From the NCBI GenBank assembly GCA_001414345.1, contig LLCB01000009.1:124001-188000 (forward strand): a DNA stretch of 64,000 nt, read 5' to 3'. The DNA comes from Hymenoscyphus infarciens. Lineage: Eukaryota; Ascomycota; Leotiomycetes; Helotiales; Helotiaceae. Every line of letters begins with the position of its first letter. Positions within the stretch are counted from its first letter, which is position 1. Below, piece after piece: positions 24,258-35,629 of this stretch. The notes beneath the pieces were generated by a model. The model was given only the letters and a program-made list of their open reading frames with translations, ran no database searches and was not told the origin of the DNA. Position numbers and translations under genes: made by a program.

Positions 24258-26182
24258 ATGTCCTACCAAGAAAACTCAACTCAAGGACCTCCGATATCGC
24301 TTCTTAACCAAGGGTACAAGCCCTATGCCCCGCCCTTACCTCCGATACCTGAAGAAGCCTATCAAGGTAGCCAAGGCAGCCACTGTAGTCGAATAGACTC
24401 CCGAAATTCTTCCACTGTGGACCATAGGCACAGAAGTATCATAAATAGAGAGCCTCGAGGCAACCTTTCTCAACCTTCTCCCTTCCTAAATACACAACAA
24501 TCTCAACAACCGCATCCTTCCTCACAACCACCTTCTCCCTCTCAATTCTCTCCAGTCTCTACAGTATCTACCTCTCAACCCTTCCTCTTCTCTCACCTTG
24601 CCTCTCAGCCCTCTCCTTCTCTTAATATGCTCGTCGAAACCCCTCAACCTCATCATGAGGACACTGTTGCTACATCATCTCCAAGTCATAGTTCTGAGCA
24701 ACAGCCAGTACCAGCAATTTCTTCTGTCACTGCCCCCGATTCTTACTCTGAGGTTGATATCGAGTTTTACTCAGCAACCTTTACTATGAGTACGCTCAAG
24801 TTCATGAAAGGCTTCAGGATTAATAGTCCTCAGTACCACAAAGTTGAGGAACTGGTCATTGATCTCCTGCTTGTTGAAGACTTCTACAAAGAATCACTAA
24901 TGTCTTCACAAGCAGCATTCAAAGTCATGATGATCGTTGAGGGTCTTCCCAAAGCTTGTCCCTTCCTTGTGAAGGCTGGGATTCCTGAGGTCTGGTCTCT
25001 GAAAGCCCGTGAGGCTCTAGTCAAGAACAAGATGACTTGGATGAAAAGAGCAGGAGAAAAGCTCCCAGATCAGGTCAGCCGCAAAAAGATGAAGATCCTC
25101 AACGAAGATGCTCCTAATACACCAAGGACACCAAAAACACCAAGAACACCAAAGGAGAAACGAAAGACTAAGGCTCGAGACATGAACTTCAACGAGGACG
25201 CTACGGGAGATTTGGAGGAAGAGACTGAGGAGAATACTCCTGCTGCAAAGAAGCAGCGTATTCTTGTAAGAAAGATGAACGAACCATCCCCTCACGTCTT
25301 TTCAGGCCTTATTCCCTTCAAGCAATGTCAGTTTGTTATAAAGGTTCTTGGTTCACCTGAGAAGATCGACAATATAGCACTGAAGGACCTCATCGATCCC
25401 CAAAACCAGCCTAATAAAGCCTTGGAGGACATCGAGCCACGATATCTCAGTTTCCCAAGATTGGCGTTTCTTCTTCATCAATCAGGCATCATCACCACCA
25501 AAGGAGACAGATTGTTTTATCACACCCATGGAGCTGGAAGCAACTATCCCCTGCCAATCACCTGTGATCTTCAGTTGAAAAATGCAGCTATGTCTCTGCG
25601 TACAGTTCAAGAACACAAGTTGTACTTGGAAGTCGTTCCAGCTGGAATGGGTTCCCTTGCTTCCCCTGTTTCTAACCCTGTAAGTCTCCCTGACTTCCCA
25701 CTTTCTGAGGTTTCTTCTGACATATGTAGTCCAATTTGCCTCACATTCCTCAACAAGAAGGTCTACAATCACCAAAAATTGGCGCCATCCAGAAGCAAGT
25801 GCATTTCAGTCCTAAAATTACTGAACACTCTCCTCGACTCTTACCACAAGGTCTACAATCTCCTCGATTTCGACAGGCTACACATTCTACTCAAAATCTA
25901 CACCATCCCTCACCAAGAATGAATCAAACTCAATACACTCCCTCAGCGGATCCACGTTTATTCGCCCAGCCTCAATTCCACCACTCTTCACCCCAACATC
26001 CTCACGAGTACCTTCACCTTTCTTCACCACCAAGCTTCACAGTCCCTAACGCTCACTACCAGCAAACCACTCACCAAAACCGGCCAACTCCTCTCCAAAC
26101 CCCCATTCAATTCGACTCTCGTTATGCTCAACAATATCAAATGCCTGGAAATGAGGATGAGGAGTACGATGATGAGGATTGA
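24258..26182 (+). CDS. Uncharacterised 624-residue Ser/Pro/Gln-rich protein
   Basis: Exons 24258-25679 and 25730-26182, with a 50-bp GTAAGT...TAG intron; without splicing the frame runs into unrelated sequence. The start is ATG 24258 (MSYQENS); the open frame extends upstream only through a TTG codon. Layout: a disordered Pro/Ser/Gln N-terminus (about 1-170); a folded-looking hydrophobic segment (FYSATFTMSTLKFMKGFRI onward, about 175-275); a basic TPRTPKTPRTPK linker; an acidic patch; then a second globular region (about 340-460, including PHVFSGLIPFKQCQF); and a Pro/His/Gln-rich tail ending in EDEEYDDED. I recognise no domain. It is intact and not RIP-mutated although it sits between transposon clusters, which argues for single-copy status and selection. 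It could be a lineage-specific regulator or domesticated gene; this is inference only. Confidence 0.65.
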
Positions 26183-27590
26183 GTTCAACATATCCCCATT
26201 TCTCACTTGTCCTTATTTCATCCAACCCTTCTATCAAATTCTATGTACAAAATTTCAGAAGTTTCACTCATTTCTTCTTGATTTTCAACAGTCGTTAGAA
26301 GAAGATTATCATACATACACATAAATCCCCCCTCATTTCATCCCACCAAGATATCACTATCACAAGAGATATATTCAACTTATATTCTCTTACAATTGCC
26401 GCTTCATAAAGAAAAGACATCATTTCAGCACTGATTTTACCTCATAATACAAATATCACTCCCCTCTTTGTACATATCAAATATCAATACCAAATATCAA
26501 TACCAAATATCAATATCAAATGTTAATAGAAACCTTTAAAAAATCCGTGACTTTGAATTTCCAATGTGACTATGTACTTTAATTATTTCCTCTCATAAAA
26601 ATTCATATTTCAGTACATACTAAACCTTACTTCAAAACATCTCTGAATAGGAAGAAAACCTCCTATAGTTTCCCTTGCAATTTCATTCGTTGTAAGTAGA
26701 CCTTAGCAAAATTGTTTTCTCAAAAATTTAGAGTAATTAGATGAAATATCAACTCTTAATTAGTACTTGGAAAATTTTAAGTTATTTTCCTAAAGTAAAA
26801 GCAGCTAAAGTATTTCATTTTTTTACTGACTATTTTATGCTTGTAGCCTACTCGGCTGTGCCTTGACTTATAACGTAGCCCTCGCTGGTACTCCGTAGCC
26901 AGCTTTGAGAGATAACCGACCTGGGTTTTTTTTTTCCATTCGTCAACTGGGGGAAAATGACTTTAGACAATCGCAAATCTCGAGAGACTACAAACCCGAC
27001 TCTCTTGGCAGAGAATGAACCCCCGACAAGCAAAAAAAAACACCTTTCCGGAAAGCTATCTAAATCTATGCTGCTTGAAGGTTGGGATTTATAACTTGTT
27101 ATTAATTGTTGTTTAGAATACAAATGTCTCTTTACTACGAGCTAGAAGTAGAGCAAAGAACTATTTCTTTATTCTACTCAGAGTAAGTACCGAGTTTCGT
27201 GCACCAGGTACTTACTAGAAGAGGGGTAACTAAGCGAGGGATCCCAATAACTAGCTTTGAGGAAGGTAGTAGAAAACTTCTCTAGGGATATTTTGACGGA
27301 TTCAAAGATTGAGATTGTACAATATTGTAGCATATTGTTGAAGTTCTCTGTTGAAGTTCTCTGTTGAAGTTCTAAAATCTATGTACAAAATAGAGTGCTC
27401 AACTCCACACCTTCGAACTAAGTGTAGGAGCTTAGGCCCCACAATGGGACGGTTGTGGTTTCTATCCTTGCTATCGCACTCTCTGTACAATGGCATGCGG
27501 TCAGAACTGGCTTCGGAGCAGGAGCCGGAGCCGGAGCAGGGCAGCAGGCGATGGTATTTTCGGTGGTGCGGTGCGGGAGCAGTTCCTTCT
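26183..27590. other. Intergenic, no supported gene
   Basis: AT-rich, with a short AATATCAATACC repeat at about 26477-26522, a GTTGAAGTTCTCT duplication at about 27335-27370, and GAGCCGGAGCAGG repeats at about 27515-27545. The open frame at 26848-27123 has no supporting features. Confidence 0.45.
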
Positions 27591-27998
27591 TTTTATTTAC
27601 GGTAATTATCCATTTTGCCCTCTAAATGATGATTTATACCTTAAATATCCCTTAATTAATGAATAATACCTGGAATACCCCTTGTTTTTATACCTTTTAT
27701 TTTTAGAAGGCAAAACTATTAAAATAGAGGTATTCTAGTTAGTAAATATTTACTACTTTTACTATATATCTATACCTATTTTTAAGTGAATTAAAACTAT
27801 ATACTAGGATACCTTATAATATTCGAGTACTAAAATCTATTCCCTCTCTATCTTCTTCTACTATTACTACTACTACTAATATGCTAGCTTTTAAGTATAA
27901 GAATAAGGTAGAGCGTGAGTAGCGTGTAAAGCCTCGTTATATAATATTAAAAGAGCTTAATTAATAAGAATAATAAGATAAAGCTATTATAAATAAAT

Positions 27999-29222
27999 CG
28001 GTAATTATCTATTTTGCCCTCTAAATGATGATTTATACCTTAAATATCCCTTGATTAATAAATAATACCTAGAATACCCCTTGTTTTTATACCTCTTATT
28101 TTTAGAGGGCAAAACTATTAAAACAAAGGTATTCTAGTCAGTAAATATTCACTACTTTTACTATATATCTACACCTGTTTTTAAGTGAATCAAAACTATA
28201 TACTAGGATGCCTTATAATATTCAAGTACTAAAATCTATTCTCTCTCTATCTTCTTCTACTATTACCACCACTACTAATATGCTAGCCCTTAAGTATAAG
28301 GATAAGGTAGAGCGCGAGCGGCGTGTAAAGCCTCGTCGTATAATATTAAAAGAGCTCGATCAACAAGAATAATAAGATGAAGCTATTACGAATAAATCAA
28401 TAGTAGACATTAACACTTCGAAAGACGTTATACGAATCGGTCAGGAGTAGCCTACTCTTAAGGAGGCAAAAGAGGCTATAATCGTTTATCTAATTAATCA
28501 GGACGAATCCTATAAGATTACAAAGTTAGATAAAGGTCGGTTTATCCTCGAGTATAAGGCAAAAGAGATATACGAATTCCACCTACGTATTATCCTTTCT
28601 AAGAAGACTTAGTACGTAATCCTTCAAGTATATACCCTTTATTCTTACCTAACCAATACACACTTTAATCACCACAGCAAGAATAGTATACGATATATCC
28701 TTAATACCCACGCCGAATCTATTGATCGAGATCCTAACCTTAAGGCAAAGAATTTAGTAAATAATAAGAAGTCGCTTAGCCGAGGCAACACTATACTAAA
28801 TCGTCAGGCATATCGCGCTATCTAAAAGCAACGTAAGAAGAGTCTCGAGGAGGAAAAGAATTCGTTTACACTTATACCAAATTAAAAAGCCGTCGATTTA
28901 AGAGATAAAAGCGTTAAGCAAAAGCGTAAGGATTAGAGTATTATACCACCAGAGAGTACTCGTAAAAGTTTACGTATTAGGAAGTAGGTAGATAGTATAG
29001 TAGTAGGTTAATTTACTATATTCATTAATTTTTTAGTATATTAGTATAGAGAAAACAATGAATAAGGAAAATATCTTTACTAACTAGAATACCCCTATTT
29101 TAACAGTTTTGCCCTCTAAAAATAAGAGGTATAAAAACAAGGGGTATTCCAGGTATTATTCATTAATTAAGGGATATTTAAGGTATAAATCATCATTTAG
29201 AGAGCAAAATAGATAATTACCG
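27999..29222 (+). mobile_element. Inner, internally deleted MULE copy (1.22 kb)
   Basis: The same terminal inverted repeats as the outer element, with its own perfect 9-bp duplication TAAATAAAT (27990-27998 and 29223-29231) lying inside the outer element's sequence. Relative to the outer copy it lacks about 2.0 kb (outer 33221-35242); the junction is at about 28883. It still contains the transposase N-terminal region, with few stops and legible segments such as DKGRFILEYKAKEIYEFH. It is less RIP-mutated than the outer copy (for example CTCGATCAACAAG here against CTTAATTAATAAG at the equivalent place). It must be mobilised in trans, if at all. Confidence 0.85.
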
Positions 29223-29463
29223 TAAATAAATTAATAGGTAATTTTATACTAGTAGATACTAACGCTTTAAAGGACGTTATACGAATTAGATAGAAGTAGC
29301 CTACTCTTAAAGAGGTAAAAGAGGCTATAATCGTTTATCTAATTAATTAAGATAAATCTTATAAGATTATAAAGTTAGATAAAGATTAGTTTATTCTTAA
29401 GTATAAGGCAAAAGAGATATACGAATTCTACTTATATATTATCTTTTCTAAGAAGACTTAGCG

Positions 29464-29808
29464 TATAACGGTATGCCGTCCTATATAGCCGATATTACGT
29501 GGCATATGCCGTATATATTAGCTTTCAGTAGTTGTTATTTTGTATTATCTAATTTAGAAAGGTTACGTACGTCCGTACGTCCGTCTAGACTTTCGGACGT
29601 ACTTCGTAGGGTTCGGGCTTTTGTATTAGCCGACGTATATCGTTGTTCGGTTTTGTACCTCTTATATATAGCAGCCTACTCTCCTAGAGTTAGAAAAGGC
29701 TAGTTTAGCCTTTTCTTCCGTATTAGAGCCTAGTATTTACATACGTCATTCTGCCAAACGCACTCCTATATACCTCTTCTATAGTTATATATATTTCGTA
29801 CTATTATA
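29464..29808 (+). repeat. 5' LTR (345 bp)
   Basis: Begins TATAACGG and ends TTATA. TG...CA ends converted by RIP would give exactly TA...TA. Differences from the 3' LTR are almost all transitions, with the 5' copy the more AT-rich. Confidence 0.8.
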
Positions 29809-32602
29809 TAAAAAGGAAAAACTCTTCTTCGCTAGTAACGGCCTTAATAATATCTCTTTCGAGCTTGTCACTGCTCTTTATTTAGAAGTTGATTTAGCCT
29901 TAATTCAGAACATTACAACAGCATCCTTAAATAGCTAGGTAATTAGAGACTACCTAGACAGCTAGTGACACTAGGGTTTAGTATCTATATAGATAGCTAG
30001 TAAAAATCGTGTTATAGACACGTTAAGGGATTAAAATACGCTAAGTGTTCCCGAGAGTCCTAATAACCCTAGATTCGGTGAATAAGTCGATATAGTCATC
30101 GCGAAAGCTTCTGAATCTAATCTTACCCCCCACCCCCCTCTCTAAAATCGACATCTTTGAAATGTTGAACCAGTTCTGCTACGAGGCGTTGAGCGACTAC
30201 CCCCTTCTAGGGCCACCTCCCTTTTCGAAAGACCCTTTAAACCCTCTCTGATCCTTACCTGTACACCTAAGAATAAAAAGTTATAAAACAACGGTCGAAG
30301 AGACTAGCGAGACTTCTTAAATACGGACGATATACGGACGAGATAGCGGCATATAAAGGACAAAACGATTGGTTAGACGAGATGGACAAAATCATAAGCG
30401 AACTTCGAAGTTAACAACTAAATACTACCTCCGAACCCTCCCCGATCCAACCCTCCTTCGCCTTTAGACCTCTTTCGCTTAAGGGACACCGCTACCCCTG
30501 ATACCTTCCTACCACTTCCCTCGAATCGGATACGAATCGGTTGAAATACGCTTTTCATTAGGATAAAACTTAGAAGCGAGCTCTTAGCTAAGTTATCGCT
30601 ATCTTTGTTAATCCCGACTGAATATTATCTGACTCTACTCTAAACTTTCCTCGAAAATACCTCTACTAGCGAACTACTAAAAAGAATACAAATTACTCGG
30701 TTGTGGACTGAGTCCTAGCCGCCGGTATAAAGGTTAAAAGAGATGGAAGTTAAAAGAGATAGAAGTGGAATTAGGAGAAGATTATGCTGAAGAAACTTTT
30801 GCTGACTTTAAAAGGTCGCTTTTCGAGTACGGCTATACTCAGAAAGATACTAGAGTTAGAAAGGTTCTTTTATATATGGGATATACCTTAGCTCTGAAAC
30901 ACGTCTGCTGTGCTTAAGAGACGCTGGAATTATAACCCTAGATAAGGAGAGACACCGAAGCACTAAATATTTAGAAACGACCACGCCTGTCGATATTAGC
31001 ACTTTAGTTCAAAACACCCCTCCCTCCTTGTCCGATTTAGCTCTGAACTCCCTACAATCCGACAGTAACTCTTTCTTCGAAATCGGAAGATGAATAAGTC
31101 CTTAAGTACCCTGAAGGGAACAAGGCGGCCTACGGGCCTGAGCAATACAGTTTCATACGACTAGACATCCGAACTTAGATGCTACCGTATCTGTAACTGT
31201 CCCTTTTGTTGTCTCGAACTTCGGACAGCATTTTTAACTTCGACAACTCGGCTACAACTTCGCCTTTGAACAGCCGAAACCCCACCGACTCCGGCAAGGA
31301 GTCTTTCTTACTTTTATTACTTTCTTTCACTTCTGGCCGGGCTAGAAGTTCCTTTTTCATTTGAATTTTTGAATCGGATACGAATCGGTACGCCCTCGAA
31401 GTGAGCTCTTAACTGAGTTATCACTGCCTCTTAACCGAACGACCTCCGACTCTGCTTTGAATCTTTTCTGATTTTACTTTGAACTTTTTCCCTGCCACTT
31501 CTGAAGTGGAATCGGAATCGGAAGACGATTTCAAATAAGTCCTTAAGTACCCCAATTCAGACCCGAATTACTAAAGAGAACGAGGCAGCCTATAGACCTG
31601 AGTAACACAGTTTCTATAATAGTACCAATAAATGTCGTACCCGAAACTGTACCCCTTTTTTATTGTCCCTAGTTACTTAGATAATACGATAACTTCGGCA
31701 TTAAGTTCATTTAACTAGCCAAAACCACCCCTTTTGTTATCCCCAGATACTCGGATAACAGTTTTTAAATACGACAACTTCGGTAATAACTCTTTTAACT
31801 AGCCGAAACTACCCTTTTTGTTATCCTAAACTTTAGACAGTAAGACAACTTCGGCAACAACTTCGTATTTAACTAGCTAAAACCCTACCGACTCTAGTAA
31901 GGAGTCTTTCTTATATTCTTTACTTTCCTACTTTCTTTCACTTCTAGCCGGGCTAGAAGTCCTTTTTTCATTTGAACTTTCGAATCGGATACGAATCAGT
32001 ACTCTCTTAAAAGGATAGTAACCTCTTAGCTAAGTTATCACTATCTATAACATTATCGACTTTTCGTTTCCGACTTCACTCTAAGTCCCCGCCGACCTCA
32101 GTTCAGACGAACCTATACTCTTTTAATAAATTTAAATCAGAAATTTCAAATCAGATGCGAATCGGTACACTCTCGAAGTAAGCTCTTAACTAAGTTATCA
32201 CCGCTAATTACAACTAAACGACCTCCGACTCTACTCTAAATTCGCCTTCGACTTTTAAACTTTTTCTAATTTGAACTTTAAACTTTTTCCGACCTACTAG
32301 ACAGATCGGACTATACTCTTTTAGCAAACGCGAATACTTACTTTAATATAGAAGGATTAGAACGAAGTCTCTTTTACAAGCATCTACGAAGTCGATTCGA
32401 AGCTAACATCTCGCTTACGATAAATCTCGATAAAAACAAAGCATCTATAAACTAGGTTAGCTACGATTTAGACCCTAATCTACCTTCTCGCTTATAACAA
32501 AATTAACAAATACGACAAATACAATAACTTACGCTATCCCGATTCAGCCCTAAACGATAACATAGACAGACTCGGGGACGAGTCTTTTTCAAGGGAGGGG
32601 GA

Positions 32603-32947
32603 TATGACGGCATGCCGTCCTATATAGCCGATATTACGTGGCATATGCCGTACATATTAGCTTTCAGTAGTTATTGTTTTACATTGTCTAATTTAGGAAG
32701 GTTACGTACATCCGTACGTCCGTCCAGACTTTCGGACGTACTTCGTAGGGTTCGGGCTTTTGTATTAGCCGACGTATGTCGTTGTTCGGTTTCGTACCTC
32801 TTGTATATAGCAGCCTACTCTCCTAGAGTCAGAAAAGGCTAGTTTAGCCTTTTCTTCCGTATCAGAGCCTAGTATTTACATACGTCATTCTGCTAAACGC
32901 ACTCCCATATGCCTCTTCTATAGTTGTGTGTATTTCGTGCCGTTATA
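32603..32947 (+). repeat. 3' LTR (345 bp)
   Basis: Begins TATGACGG and ends CCGTTATA. Near its start is the palindrome GACGGCATGCCGTC, and further in an ACGTCCGTACGTCCGTC-type tract with an inverted partner CGGACGTAC. Confidence 0.8.
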
Positions 32948-33220
32948 TAACGTATAATCCTTTAAGTATATACCTCTTACTCTTACCTAACTAATATATA
33001 CCTTAATTACTATAGTAAGAATAGTATATAATATATCCTTAATATCTATATTAAATCTATTAATTAAGATCTTAACCTTAAGATAAAGAATTTAGTAAAT
33101 AATAAGAAGTTACTTAGCTAAGGTAATACTATACTAAATTGTTAGGTATATTACGCTATCTAAAAGTAATATAAAGAGAGTCTTAAGAAGGAAAAGAATT
33201 CGTTTACGCTTATACTAAAT

Positions 33221-35242
33221 TATATAAAGGCGCTCTAAGATTTAGATCCTACTTACTATACGTGTTTTTAAATCGACTAGGAAACTATAGAATTCAAGGG
33301 TATATTTATTACTCTAAGATCTCTTTATAATACTACTAAATCTATCTACTACTTTACTAGAGTTAATACTATATATACTTAATTAAAGTTTAAAATAGTA
33401 TTAGTAATTACTATTATAATTAATACTAATAATAAGATAATACTAATTTACTAGGTATTATTACTAAAAGAGGATAAGAAGTTATAGAAGTAGTACTTTA
33501 TAAATATAGTATATATCTTTTAAACTCTTTAAGTAATATATAAGAATAGTAATAAATAGGTACTAATTAGTAACTACTAAAAGAGCCTACAAAAGTAACT
33601 TCTAATAGCCTTTCTAAAGGCTTATACTCTTATATATTATTAGTATATTATAGATAATATCGCCTTTTACTATAGTAAGGAATTAAAATAACTTTAGTAG
33701 AGACTTTACTATATAAAGGATAGAGATACTTACTAGGAAACTCTATTATAAATAGTAAAGTTTAAAAAGAAGTATAATAATAAAACTCTCTTTAAATACA
33801 TTACTACTATTCTAACTAATATTTATTCTATATATAAGATTATCTCTATTAAAAGACTTTCGTAATATAACTATAATATATTAAATATTATTAAGAGTAT
33901 TAACTTAGTATAGAGTAAGATTTAGAATCGTCTACTAATATAACTACTTAATAGTATATAGGATTAGGTAATAAAGAAGTTTTATTTATACTATAATTCG
34001 CCTACTAAATTTAGTAATACTAAGGTCTTAAATAAGCTATAGAAGCTCTATCTTAAAAGGCTAGAGTATACTAAAAAGTATAAAGTTATTCCTATTAGTA
34101 GAGACGTCTACTAAGTTAATACTCTTAAAAAACATCGCTGCTAAGTTAATCTTAAAGAGTATACTTACTTATATCTCTCTTTCAAGGATTATTAATCATC
34201 TTACTTATATATAATTACTTATTACTAATATCTTACTATTAATGTTATATAATTCTTCTACTATAGCTATTTACTCTTAAATTATTATATAATATACTAT
34301 TCTACTTTTAAGCCTTTTCTTATAATTAATAAGCTTTATTCTACTTTTAGTATTTTACTACTACTAATTAAGTATTATATAAGATAACTAAAAAAGGCAT
34401 ATATCTATTAAGAGTATTAACTATTAAATTATAAGTATTATAATTACTAAGAAGTTAGCTATAATTCAAGAATATATATAAGTATACTATTAGCTTATAA
34501 GCGTATATAAAAGGTAAAAGAGGTAGTTTTTAAAGAAGATAGTAACTAATTAAGTAATAACGAGTTTAGAGACTAAGAAGTCTTTTTTAAAGATATTAAT
34601 AATAATCCTCTCTACTAATCTAATCTTACTACTACTAATAAAGTATAAATTACCTCTTATTATTAAAACCGAGTTTTAGAATCTCTTAGAGATAAGAATA
34701 AGAATAAGGATAAGGATAATAGAAAGGAATATAAGAAGGAATTTAATAGCTTTTCTAATAGCTTAGAGGACTTTTTCCTATTATCTAAGCTACTACTAGA
34801 GGAGCTATTTAAGCTTAACAAACTTTTAATTATAAGTATAAGTAATAATAGTAAAACCGAGTAAGCTATAAAGAGTATATAATGTTGATATAATATTACT
34901 AGTAGAAGAGGAATTAATAAGCGATTTATTAAGCTAAGAGTATACTCTAAAGTTTTAAGTACTTAAGATAAGAAGGAAAAGCAATAATTAAGTAATAGTT
35001 AAGATATAATTAATAGGTATTATTACTATATAGATTAAGAGTATATAGTAGATATTAATAGACGTTATCTTATACTATTAATATTAGATTAATTATATAG
35101 AGTAAAAGTAGTAGAGTAGAAGTAGAAGTAAGAGGATATAGACGTTTAGAGCGAAATTAGTATAGATAGTACTAAGCTAAGAATTAATCCTACTACGTAA
35201 GAAGGAATTAGAATTAAGGTTAATCTAAGTACTTAGAAGAGC
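33221..35242 (+). pseudogene. MULE transposase remnant of the outer element
   Basis: The reading frame at about 33560-33690 gives ISNY-KSL...LIAFLKAYTLIYY-YIIDNI. This matches the MULE transposase core, in which an I-x-D-(Y/x)-x-K-A segment is followed by an (F)P-x-A...C-x-x-H-I-x-x-N segment. The diagnostic Asp, Cys and His positions read Asn, Tyr and Tyr; each is one G-to-A or C-to-T change from the expected codon, as RIP would cause. Many TAA/TAG stops interrupt the frame. The upstream N-terminal part lies in the outer MULE at about 27880-27990, 29240-29460 and 32955-33220, split by the two insertions. Confidence 0.65.
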
Positions 35243-35629
35243 TAAAAAGCTGTCGATTTAAGAGATAAAAGCGTTAAGCGAAAGTATAAGGATTAAAGTA
35301 TTATACTACTAGAGAGTACTTATAAAAGTTTATATATTAGGAAGTAGGTAGATAGTATAATAGTAGGTTAATTTACTATATTTATTAAATTTTTAGTATA
35401 TTAGTATAAAGAAAATAATAAATAAGGAAAATATCTTTACTAACTAGAATACTTCTATTTTAATAGTTTTACTCTCTAAAAATAAGAGGTATAAAAACAA
35501 GGGGTATTCTAGGTATTATTTATCAATTAAGGGATATTTAAGGTATAAATCATCATTTAGAGGGCAAAATAGATAATTACCGTTTTATTTATGAGTTCAT
35601 CTATATCCTTGATAATATTTTTGGAATCT

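Larger units (their letters stand above)
29464..32947 (+). mobile_element. LTR retroelement without recognisable coding capacity
   Basis: Two LTRs of equal length (345 bp) flank a 2.8-kb interior, inserted into the outer MULE. The 5-bp duplications are TAGCG (29459-29463) and TAACG (32948-32952), differing by one transition. Excising the element restores MULE sequence matching the inner copy with transitions only. A polypurine tract AAGGGAGGGGGA (32591-32602) abuts the 3' LTR. No gag, protease, RT or integrase frame is visible, so it looks non-autonomous or eroded. The interior holds repeated segments (GAATCGGATACGAATCGGT at about 30526, 31370 and 31982, with a variant at about 32153). A primer-binding site is not evident. 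Confidence 0.8.
27600..35582 (+). mobile_element. Outer Mutator-like element (MULE), host of nested insertions
   Basis: The ends CGGTAATTATC... and ...GATAATTACCG are inverted repeats of about 150 bp, flanked by a perfect 9-bp duplication TTTTATTTA (27591-27599 and 35583-35591). A 9-bp duplication with long terminal inverted repeats is the MULE signature. Subtracting the inner copy and the LTR element leaves about 3.26 kb, a sensible size for an autonomous MULE. It encodes a decayed transposase (see 33221-35242). It is strongly RIP-mutated compared with the inner copy. Confidence 0.85.

Noticed and set aside
24258..26182. Assignment of the unknown gene as a Starship captain or gag protein
   Set aside because: No tyrosine-recombinase motif, zinc knuckle or capsid-like signature is visible.
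29473..29703. 76-codon frame repeated at 32612-32842
   Set aside because: It lies wholly in the LTRs, so the duplication is explained by the LTR pair, not by a gene family.
27600..35582. Interpretation as a hAT element or as two independent MULEs side by side
   Set aside because: Both target duplications are 9 bp, not 8, and the sequence on either side of the inner copy is colinear with one outer element.
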